Shown one piece after another: positions 27,774-34,401 of a stretch of DNA of 64,000 nucleotides. Each line of letters starts with the position of its first letter. The first letter of the stretch is position 1. Both the position numbers and the translations under genes were made by a program. This DNA comes from Neorhizobium vignae (GTDB lineage Bacteria; Pseudomonadota; Alphaproteobacteria; Rhizobiales; Rhizobiaceae): the NCBI RefSeq assembly GCF_000732195.1, contig NZ_JNNU01000008.1, forward strand, positions 186,001 through 250,000, given 5' to 3'. The notes beneath the pieces were generated by a model. That model made no database searches and had not been told where the DNA came from. It saw only the letters and a list, made by a program, of their open reading frames with translations.

Positions 27774-27790
27774 CTTGCATTATTAGACTT
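27774..27790 (-). promoter_or_regulatory. shared regulon site, copy 1
   Basis: On the minus strand this reads AAGTCTAATAATGCAAG, identical over 17 bases to the site at 32169-32185 and 15/17 identical to that at 37865-37881. It lies between the divergent binding-protein and liv operons. I infer an operator of the tandem HxlR regulator encoded at 36816-37832. Confidence 0.6.
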
Positions 27791-27890
27791 TGTGTGTTTT
27801 TCTGTAGTTGCCTTTTCCGTTGGATGAGGCTTGCGGACCGGCTTTGCCTGGCGCCGCTGGAAGAGAGAATTCAGCCGGGAGGGAGGACTC

Positions 27891-28649
27891 GTGCCGGAGA
27901 ACGCACCCATCATCGAGGCGCGCGGTTTGACGCGCTCGTTCGGCGGCTTCATCGCCGTAAACAACGTCGACATCAAAATCCGGCCGGGCACTATCCACGC
28001 TCTGATCGGCCCCAATGGCGCCGGCAAGAGCACGCTGTTCAACCTGTTGACCAAGTTCCTTTCCCCGAGTTCCGGCCAGATCTTCTTCAAGGGTCGCGAC
28101 ATCACGCAGATGGCGTCCGCCGATATCGCGCGGCTCGGCCTGGTCCGCTCGTTCCAGATCTCGTCGGTCTTTCCGCATCTGAGCGCGCACGAAAATGTGC
28201 GGGTCGCGTTGCAGGCCCGCGAGCGCGAGACCTTTTCTTTCTGGAAGTCCAGCCAGTGTCTGAAGCGCTTTGACGAAGAGGCGCTGGCTCTCCTCGAAAG
28301 CGTCGGGCTTGCCGAAAAGGCCCGGACGAAGGCCAGCGAACTCTCCTACGGACGCAAGCGCGCCCTCGAATTGGCGACCACGCTGGCGCTGGCGCCGGAA
28401 GTCATGCTCCTCGACGAGCCGATGGCCGGCATGGGAACCGAGGACATCGGCCGGACGGCGGCGCTGATCCGCCGCGTCGGCAAGGGCCGAACCGTGCTGA
28501 TGGTCGAGCACAATCTGGGCGTCGTTGCCGACCTGTCCGACACGATCACCGTGTTGCGCCGCGGCGAGGTGATCGCCGAAGGAACCTATGCGGAAGTTTC
28601 GACGAATAGCGAAGTCCGCAAGGCATATATGGGAGCAGCCCATGGCTGA
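27891..28649 (+). CDS. livG: branched-chain-type ABC importer ATPase 1 (LivG-like)
   Basis: A 252-residue ATPase starting at GTG 27891, with GGGAGGGAGG just upstream. Walker A GPNGAGKST at 40-48, a signature of the liv type (LSYGRKRALELAT), Walker B VMLLDEPMAGM and the switch histidine in MVEHNLGVV are present. First gene of livGFHM; its end overlaps the start of the second ATPase by 8 bases. It energises uptake of the ligand caught by the divergently encoded binding protein. Confidence 0.9.
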   Translation: MPENAPIIEARGLTRSFGGFIAVNNVDIKIRPGTIHALIGPNGAGKSTLFNLLTKFLSPSSGQIFFKGRDITQMASADIARLGLVRSFQISSVFPHLSAHENVRVALQARERETFSFWKSSQCLKRFDEEALALLESVGLAEKARTKASELSYGRKRALELATTLALAPEVMLLDEPMAGMGTEDIGRTAALIRRVGKGRTVLMVEHNLGVVADLSDTITVLRRGEVIAEGTYAEVSTNSEVRKAYMGAAHG

Positions 28650-29346
28650 AGCACTTCTGAACGTCAGCAATCTTCAGGCCTGGTACGGCGAAAGCCACGT
28701 TCTGCACGGCGTCGACTTCAATGTCCGCAAGGGCGAGGTCGTCACGCTGATCGGCCGCAACGGGGCCGGCAAGACGACCACCCTGCGCAGCCTGATCGGC
28801 GTTGTCGGCAAACGGGCCGGCACCGGCACCTACAAGGGTGTCGATCTTCTCCGGACACCGGCGCACAAGGTCGCACGGCTCGGCATCGGCTATGTCCCCG
28901 AGGAGCGGGGCATATTTTCCAAGTTGAACGTCATCGAGAACCTGATGTTTCCGCCGGCCTGGCAGTCGGGCGGCATGAGCGTCGAGGAGATCTACAGCCT
29001 GTTTCCCAACCTGAAGGGCCGGGACACCACGCCGGGTACGCGGCTATCAGGCGGCGAGCAGCAGATGCTCGCGATCGGCCGCATCCTGCGCACCGGAGCG
29101 GACTTCATCCTGCTCGACGAGCCGACGGAAGGTATCGCCCCCGTCATCGTCGAGGAGATCGGCGCTGCGCTGCGCATCCTCAAGGATCGCGGCATGACCA
29201 TCATCCTGGTCGAGCAGAACCTGCGGTTTGCGGCCTCCGTCGCCGACCGGCACTTCATCCTCGATCAGGGAAAGGTCGTCGACGAAATTTCCAATGATGC
29301 GCTTGACGCCAACATGGACCGGTTGAACCGGTATCTGGGGGTCTGA
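28642..29346 (+). CDS. livF: branched-chain-type ABC importer ATPase 2 (LivF-like)
   Basis: A 234-residue ATPase, start at ATG 28642 inside the end of the first ATPase gene. Walker A GRNGAGKTT at 38-46, signature LSGGEQQMLAIGR, Walker B FILLDEPTEGI and VEQNLRFA in place of the switch histidine, all as in LivF. It forms the nucleotide-binding heterodimer with LivG. Confidence 0.9.
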   Translation: MAEALLNVSNLQAWYGESHVLHGVDFNVRKGEVVTLIGRNGAGKTTTLRSLIGVVGKRAGTGTYKGVDLLRTPAHKVARLGIGYVPEERGIFSKLNVIENLMFPPAWQSGGMSVEEIYSLFPNLKGRDTTPGTRLSGGEQQMLAIGRILRTGADFILLDEPTEGIAPVIVEEIGAALRILKDRGMTIILVEQNLRFAASVADRHFILDQGKVVDEISNDALDANMDRLNRYLGV

Positions 29347-29380
29347 TCGCTATGCGCACGTTTCAACAGGTAGGAATCAG

Positions 29381-30268
29381 ATGACAGATTTCCTCGGGGT
29401 GCCAATTCCCGTTCTTCTCGGCCAATTGCTGCTCGGACTGATCAACGGATCTTTCTATGCGCTTCTTAGCCTCGGGCTGGCGATCATCTTCGGCATGCTC
29501 AACGTGATCAACTTCGCACATGGAGCCTTCTACATGCTGGGCGGCTTTGTCGCCTGGTACATGCTTTCACGGCTCGGGCTCGGATATTGGGGCACGCTGA
29601 TCGCCGCGCCTCTGGTGGTAGGCCTTTGCGGGGTAGTCGTAGAAAGACTGCTTCTGAAGCAGCTCTATCGCATGGATCATCTCTACAGCTTGCTTCTGAC
29701 ATTTGGCGTGGCATTGATGCTGGAGGGACTATTCCGTCACGTCTTCGGCGCGGCCGGCAAGCCTTATCCCGTTCCGGCAGCCCTCACGGGCGGCATCAAT
29801 CTCGGCTTCATGTTCCTTCCGATGTATCGCGCCTGGGTGATTGCGGTCTCGCTCGTCATCTGCCTCCTGACCTGGCTTGCCATCGAGAAGACGAAGCTCG
29901 GCGCCTATCTGCGGGCCGCGACGGAAAATCCCTCACTGGTCCAGGCCTTTGGCATCAACGTACCCCTCATGCTGACGCTTACCTATGCGTTCTGCGTCGG
30001 GCTGGCCGGTTTTGCCGGCGCGCTGGCCGCCCCCCTCTATCAGGTCAGTCCCGGCATGGGGTCCAGCATCATCATCGTTGTCTTCGCCGTCGTCGTGATC
30101 GGCGGCATGGGATCGATCGGCGGCGCGATCGTCACGGCACTGGCGCTCGGAGTAATCGAGGGTCTCACCAAGACATTCTATCCGGCCGCCTCGTCGATCG
30201 CGGTGTTCATCATCATGGTGCTGGTGATCCTTATCCGGCCAGCCGGCCTGTTCAGTCGTGAGGCGTGA
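29381..30268 (+). CDS. livH: branched-chain-type ABC importer permease 1 (LivH-like)
   Basis: A 295-residue inner-membrane protein with about eight hydrophobic segments and the LivH hallmark GLINGSFYALLSLGLAIIFG followed by MLNVINFAHGAFYMLGG. The loop with RAATENPSLVQAFGINV contacts the ATPases. It follows livF after 34 bases and overlaps the next permease region. Confidence 0.9.
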   Translation: MTDFLGVPIPVLLGQLLLGLINGSFYALLSLGLAIIFGMLNVINFAHGAFYMLGGFVAWYMLSRLGLGYWGTLIAAPLVVGLCGVVVERLLLKQLYRMDHLYSLLLTFGVALMLEGLFRHVFGAAGKPYPVPAALTGGINLGFMFLPMYRAWVIAVSLVICLLTWLAIEKTKLGAYLRAATENPSLVQAFGINVPLMLTLTYAFCVGLAGFAGALAAPLYQVSPGMGSSIIIVVFAVVVIGGMGSIGGAIVTALALGVIEGLTKTFYPAASSIAVFIIMVLVILIRPAGLFSREA

Positions 30269-30269
30269 G

Positions 30270-31244
30270 ATGAAAAGCGTGACCCTTGCCAATCCTGTCA
30301 CCCCGTTCGGTTACGGCCAGATGATCGGCCGCGTATTGCTTGTCGCCGTTATGATCGCCATGCTGATTGCGCCGCTCGCGGTCTATCCTCTCTTCCTGAT
30401 CAAGATCCTCTGCTTCGTCCTGTTTGCTGCCGCTTTCAACCTGGTCCTCGGTTATGCCGGGCTGCTCTCCTTCGGGCATGCGGCATTCTTCGGCGGCGGT
30501 GCCTTTATCGCGGCACATGCGGCCAAGGTCTGGCAATGGCCGTTCGAACTGGCTGTCTTGGCCGGAACGGTGTTCGCGACGATCCTGGGTCTCGCATTCG
30601 GGGCATTGGCGATCCGCCGCCACGGCATCTATTTCGCCATGATCACGCTGGCGCTTGCCCAAATGGTCTATTTCATGGCGGTCCAGATGCCGTTCACTGG
30701 CGGGGAAGACGGCATCCAGGCCGTGCCTCGGGGCTATCTGCTCGGCGTGATCGACCTCAGGAACATCACCGCGATGTATTACACCGTCCTGGGCGGCACG
30801 GTCATCGGGCTGCTGATCATATGGCGCGCCGTCAATTCGCCTTTCGGTCATACATTGTCGGCCATTCGTGAAAACGAGACCCGCGTAACCTCGCTCGGCC
30901 TTAAGCCGGAGCGATACAAGCTGATTGCCTTCACGTTATCGGCGGCGCTGTCGGGCTTCGCCGGCTCGCTGAAGGCGATCGCCTTCCAGCTCGCCTCGCT
31001 CGTGGACGTCACATGGCACATGTCGGGCGAAGTCATCCTAATGACCCTTCTCGGGGGCATGGGAACGCTGATCGGGCCGATCGTCGGAGCAACTGTCGTC
31101 GCCGGGCTGGAACATTTCCTCTCGACCAGCGGCCTGCCGATCACGTTCATCATCGGCTCGTTCTTCGTGATCTGCGTGATGATGTTCAGGCGGGGCATGT
31201 TCGGCGAACTGAAGCTTTTTCTGGAGCGCCGGAAAGGAGATTGA
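30270..31244 (+). CDS. livM: branched-chain-type ABC importer permease 2 (LivM-like)
   Basis: A 324-residue membrane protein with about nine segments and the LivM-type signatures FNLVLGYAGLLSFGHAAFFG and HTLSAIRENETRVTSLGL. Start taken at ATG 30270; a GTG at 30258 would overlap the livH stop and is an equally possible start. Last gene of the liv operon, followed 30 bases later by a strong terminator. Confidence 0.88.
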   Translation: MKSVTLANPVTPFGYGQMIGRVLLVAVMIAMLIAPLAVYPLFLIKILCFVLFAAAFNLVLGYAGLLSFGHAAFFGGGAFIAAHAAKVWQWPFELAVLAGTVFATILGLAFGALAIRRHGIYFAMITLALAQMVYFMAVQMPFTGGEDGIQAVPRGYLLGVIDLRNITAMYYTVLGGTVIGLLIIWRAVNSPFGHTLSAIRENETRVTSLGLKPERYKLIAFTLSAALSGFAGSLKAIAFQLASLVDVTWHMSGEVILMTLLGGMGTLIGPIVGATVVAGLEHFLSTSGLPITFIIGSFFVICVMMFRRGMFGELKLFLERRKGD

Positions 31245-31270
31245 AGTCTTCCTGTGCAAGCAAAAAAGAA

Positions 31271-31301
31271 AAGGGCCGGAGCATATGCTCCGGCCTTTTT
31301 C
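31271..31301. terminator. bidirectional rho-independent terminator
   Basis: An 11-base perfect inverted repeat GGCCGGAGCAT/ATGCTCCGGCC at 31274-31295, followed by TTTTT and preceded by an A-rich run, so it can stop transcripts in both directions. It separates livM from the convergent CoxG-like gene. Confidence 0.9.
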
Positions 31302-31318
31302 GTTCAAATGGCAAAAGC

Positions 31319-32095
31319 CTATTTTGAGGCTCTACCGAACAGGTAACCGATGGCCACCGCCATGACCAGCTGGACGATACTGGCAAGATCTGGCGATATG
31401 CGCGAGGGCGCGTCCACAGCCGGAGCAAGACTCGGCAACAGCCCGCCATAGACAATCCACAGGGCGGCCAGCACCGAGACGAACACCACGAGCGCAGTCA
31501 CCGGCAGCGAGGCGCCCGAACCGACCGCCATGGCCGGCTTGGCGGCAGACCTTGAGACTGCTCTCGCAGGCACCTCACGCGGTGCGGCGGTAGGTTCGGA
31601 ATGCGCCGGCGCGGCGGGGGTCGCTTCCACCGGAGCCGCCTCTTGCGGGCTCTGGCGCGCCTGTATTTCCTCGGCAAACCGCTTGAAAAACTGGCCCGCC
31701 ATCTGCTTTGCCGTGACGTCGATCAACCGCCCGCCAAGCTGCGAAAGCTTGCCGCCGATCTGCGCGTCCACGGTATAGTCCAGAACGGTCCCGCCCTGCA
31801 CTTCTGACAGTTTCACGACGGCCACGCCCTTGGCGAAACCGGCAACGCCGCCCTGCCCTTCGCCGGTAATCTTATACCCGTTCGGCGGATCGAGATCCGA
31901 GAGCGTCACCGCGCCCTGGAACCGCGCCTTGACTGGCCCGACCTTCATAACCGCGACAGCGGACATTTCGGTCGCGGACGATTTCGTCAGTTCCTGACAT
32001 CCGGGAATACAGACCTTGAGCACGTCCGGATCGTTCAGTGCCGCCCAGACCTCATCCCTCGTGGCCGGTATTATTTGCTGACCTGACATTTCCAT
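31319..32095 (-). CDS. CoxG-family (SRPBCC) protein with C-terminal membrane anchor
   Basis: A 258-residue protein starting behind GAGGAGG. Residues 1-150 form the CoxG/SRPBCC domain (PATRDEVWAALNDPDVLKVCIPGCQEL; GEGQGGVAGFAKG split across the lipid-binding fold). A Pro/Ala-rich linker spans about 150-193, followed by hydrophobic segments at about 197-220 and 236-253. CoxG proteins recruit molybdenum hydroxylases to the membrane in CO dehydrogenase systems. This one is divergent from a three-subunit molybdenum hydroxylase, so it probably tethers that enzyme to the respiratory chain. Several anchors vary between species, so the exact partner is inferred. Confidence 0.88.
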   Translation of the reverse strand: MEMSGQQIIPATRDEVWAALNDPDVLKVCIPGCQELTKSSATEMSAVAVMKVGPVKARFQGAVTLSDLDPPNGYKITGEGQGGVAGFAKGVAVVKLSEVQGGTVLDYTVDAQIGGKLSQLGGRLIDVTAKQMAGQFFKRFAEEIQARQSPQEAAPVEATPAAPAHSEPTAAPREVPARAVSRSAAKPAMAVGSGASLPVTALVVFVSVLAALWIVYGGLLPSLAPAVDAPSRISPDLASIVQLVMAVAIGYLFGRASK

Positions 32096-32152
32096 TGAAA
32101 ATCCTCCTCATCTCCATCGGGACGATACGCACGACACCGCCCACGAGCTCGC

Positions 32153-32180
32153 TTGACATTCTTCTTTTAAGTCTAATAAT
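32153..32180 (+). promoter_or_regulatory. sigma-70-type promoter of the molybdenum hydroxylase operon
   Basis: Consensus -35 TTGACA at 32153-32158, 16-base spacer, and -10 AATAAT at 32175-32180 (5/6 to TATAAT). The shared 17-base site overlaps the spacer and the -10, the position expected for a repressor site. Confidence 0.6.
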
Positions 32181-32185
32181 GCAAG
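32169..32185 (+). promoter_or_regulatory. shared regulon site, copy 2
   Basis: AAGTCTAATAATGCAAG, identical to the inverted copy at 27774-27790. It lies between the divergent CoxG-like gene and the hydroxylase operon and covers the -10 element of the forward promoter. Binding here would block transcription rightward and perhaps leftward. Confidence 0.6.
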
Positions 32186-32235
32186 TGAAATTACAGAAGG
32201 TGTCATTGTTGGGAAATGACGCCGGAGGAGCACTG

Positions 32236-32292
32236 ATGGCACGTTCATCGACAAGAAAGACGGCCGGGCCGGCGGAACGGGCGGAACGATGA
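32236..32292 (+). CDS. 18-residue leader peptide ORF coupled to the hydroxylase operon
   Basis: ATG 32236 has the best ribosome-binding site of the region (GGAGGAG, about 7 bases upstream). The 18-codon frame (MARSSTRKTAGPAERAER) ends with TGA overlapping the ATG of the FAD subunit in ATGA. The FAD-subunit start itself has only a weak site, so ribosomes probably reach it by translating this mini-ORF. The peptide is basic and has no run of a single amino acid, so attenuation by amino-acid starvation is unlikely. Confidence 0.45.
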   Translation: MARSSTRKTAGPAERAER

Positions 32293-33167
32293 AGCCCGCA
32301 CAGTTCGACTACATCGCGGCGGCAACGATTGAGGAGGCGGCGGCGGCACTGGCTGCATCCGGAGGCGACGGCAAGATCATCGCCGGCGGCCAGAGCCTCA
32401 TGCCGATGATAAACTTCCGGCTGGTGAAGCCGTCCGTGCTGATCGACATCAACAGGATTGCCGGACTGGACCGGATCGGGTTCGACGGCACTCGTCTGCG
32501 GATCGGAGCAACCGTGCGGCATCACACGACCGCCACCGACGCTCTCGTCGCCAAGCACCTGCCCGTGGTCCATGACGCCATGCACCATGTCGCTCACATG
32601 ACCGTGCGCAATCGCGGCACCTTCTGCGGCAGCGTCGCGCATGCGGACCCGGCCACCGAAATGCCGCTGATGACCCGGTTTCTCGATGGCACGATCATTG
32701 CCTATTCCGTGCGCGGTGAACGCAGGATCCCCGCGGCGGAATTCTTCGTCGGCTCGCTGGTGAATGCGCTCGAAGAAGACGAGCTGGTGATCGCCGTGGA
32801 AATCGATGCCATGCCTCCCGAAACCAGTTGGGGTTTCGAAGAATTTGCCCGACGCCATGGCGACTTCGCCCTTGCCTGTTTCGCCACGACCCTTCGCGTC
32901 GAAAACGGCGTGGCGGCCGGCGTTCGTATCGGAATGATGGGGGTCGGAGAAACGCCGCTGCGCCTGCGTGAGATCGAGGATATCGTCGAAGGCACCGATC
33001 TCTCCGACGCCGTTCTCGACACGGTCGCAGACAGGCTGGCAGACATCCTCACCCCCAATTCCGACATCCACGCCTCGGCGGATTACCGCAGGCACCTTTC
33101 GGGCGTGCTTGCCAAGCGCGCGCTCCGTGCGGCCTGGAGCCGCGCCCAAAACCGGAAACGTCCATGA
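32289..33167 (+). CDS. molybdenum hydroxylase FAD-binding subunit (CoxM/CutM-like)
   Basis: A 292-residue flavoprotein subunit of the xanthine dehydrogenase family. FAD-binding loops: AGGQSLMPMINFRL near 32-45 and NRGTFCGSVAHADPATEMP near 112-130. The C-terminal CO-dehydrogenase flavoprotein domain spans about 180-285. It passes electrons from the iron-sulfur subunit onward. Its start overlaps the leader ORF stop, and its end overlaps the 2Fe-2S gene by 4 bases (ATGA). Confidence 0.92.
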   Translation: MKPAQFDYIAAATIEEAAAALAASGGDGKIIAGGQSLMPMINFRLVKPSVLIDINRIAGLDRIGFDGTRLRIGATVRHHTTATDALVAKHLPVVHDAMHHVAHMTVRNRGTFCGSVAHADPATEMPLMTRFLDGTIIAYSVRGERRIPAAEFFVGSLVNALEEDELVIAVEIDAMPPETSWGFEEFARRHGDFALACFATTLRVENGVAAGVRIGMMGVGETPLRLREIEDIVEGTDLSDAVLDTVADRLADILTPNSDIHASADYRRHLSGVLAKRALRAAWSRAQNRKRP

Positions 33168-33643
33168 CCGAAAAAAAGATCACCGTCAGCGTCAACGGCT
33201 TGTCGTATACGCGCACCGTGGAAGCCCGCATGTTGCTGAGCGATTTCCTGCGCCAGGAGCTTGGCCTGACAGGAACCCATGTCGGCTGCGAACACGGCGT
33301 GTGCGGTGCCTGCACCGTCATCCTCGACGGACGCAGTGCGCGCTCCTGCCTCACCCTCGCCGTGCAGGCGGAAGGCATGGAGATCGAAACCATCGAAGGC
33401 CAGGGCAGCATCGACAAGCTCGGTCGCGTCCAGGAAGCATTTCGCCAGCATCACGGACTGCAATGCGGCTTCTGTACCCCGGGCTTCATCATGGCGATCA
33501 CCGATCTCCTTCGCCACCATCCGCTGGAAAGCGACGATGAGATCCGCGAAGCGCTCTCCGGAAACATCTGTCGCTGCACTGGCTATGAGCACATCGTCAA
33601 CGCCGTCCGCGAACTGGCAAGGGAAAGAGGACCTCTGACATGA
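33164..33643 (+). CDS. molybdenum hydroxylase [2Fe-2S] subunit (CoxS-like)
   Basis: A 159-residue protein with the full set of eight cysteines. The plant-type ferredoxin cluster uses C42, C47, C50 and C62 (GCEHGVCGACTV), and the helical-domain cluster uses C101, C104, C136 and C138 (CGFCTPG and CRCTGY). It carries electrons from the molybdenum site to FAD. It overlaps both neighbours by 4 bases, although the next gene is a lactonase, not the large subunit. Confidence 0.94.
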   Translation: MTEKKITVSVNGLSYTRTVEARMLLSDFLRQELGLTGTHVGCEHGVCGACTVILDGRSARSCLTLAVQAEGMEIETIEGQGSIDKLGRVQEAFRQHHGLQCGFCTPGFIMAITDLLRHHPLESDDEIREALSGNICRCTGYEHIVNAVRELARERGPLT

Positions 33644-34401
33644 AGATGCATTTTCTCCAAGGCGGTCGGCTCCGGATGCGACGTTCGATCTATATCGCCG
33701 GGGCTGCAAAGGAAGAAACGATCGACCTGCCGGTCCATGCCACGCTGATGCGCCATGCCCAGGGCAACGTTCTTTTCGACAGCGGTTGCAACCCGGAAGC
33801 AGCCATCGACCCCCAAGGGCGCTGGGGCGGGCTGAGCCGGGTCATGACCCCGGTCTTCACACCGGAGCAGACCGTCGTCAGCCAGCTTGAAACCATCGGC
33901 CTGCAACCGGACGACATCGACGTCGTCATCTGTTCGCACCTTCACCCCGACCATTGCGGCTGCAACAGCTACTTTCGCACGGCGACCATCCTCTGCCACG
34001 AGGCGGAAGTCGCGGCGGCGAAGACCGAAGGCGCGGAGAATCTCGGCTATCTGCGCGCCGAATGGGAGCAAGAACAGGGCTTTCAGACATTCGACACGGA
34101 ACATGACGTGTTCGGTGACGGCCGTATCGTCGTCCTGCCCATGCCCGGTCATACGCCCGGCATGAGCGTGGCACGCGTCGAACTGGAAAAGGATGGCGCC
34201 TTCGTTCTTGCATCCGACGCGGCACCACTTCAGGTCAACATCGACACTGCCACCGCGCCGAAGAACACCTGGAACATGGATCTTGCGGTGACATCACTCG
34301 GGCGCCTGAAAGCCTTTCGGGATGGCGGAGACACGATCATATGCGGCCATGACGACGCGCAGTGGCAGGGGCTGAGAAAATGCTCGGAGTTCTATGAATG
34401 A
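33640..34401 (+). CDS. metallo-beta-lactamase-fold lactonase, AttM/BlcC-like
   Basis: A 253-residue hydrolase with the complete two-zinc site: H100-x-H102-x-D104-H105 in CSHLHPDHCG, H171 in MPGHTPG, D193 in LASDAAP and H237 in ICGHDD. The N-terminal FDSGCNPEAAIDPQGRWG pattern closely recalls the AttM/BlcC gamma-butyrolactone and AHL lactonases. It is inserted between the small and large hydroxylase subunits with 4-base overlaps on both sides, so it must act in the same pathway. I infer opening of a lactone made by the hydroxylase. Quorum-signal hydrolysis is possible as a side activity. Confidence 0.85.
   Translation: MKMHFLQGGRLRMRRSIYIAGAAKEETIDLPVHATLMRHAQGNVLFDSGCNPEAAIDPQGRWGGLSRVMTPVFTPEQTVVSQLETIGLQPDDIDVVICSHLHPDHCGCNSYFRTATILCHEAEVAAAKTEGAENLGYLRAEWEQEQGFQTFDTEHDVFGDGRIVVLPMPGHTPGMSVARVELEKDGAFVLASDAAPLQVNIDTATAPKNTWNMDLAVTSLGRLKAFRDGGDTIICGHDDAQWQGLRKCSEFYE

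Larger units (their letters stand above)
27620..27890. promoter_or_regulatory. divergent promoter region between the catabolic operon and livGFHM
   Basis: About 270 AT-rich bases hold the promoters for both directions. Two sites stand out: a perfect palindrome at 27681-27699 and the shared 17-base sequence at 27774-27790. The GGGAGGGAGG block at its right end is the ribosome-binding site for the first liv gene. Confidence 0.7.
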
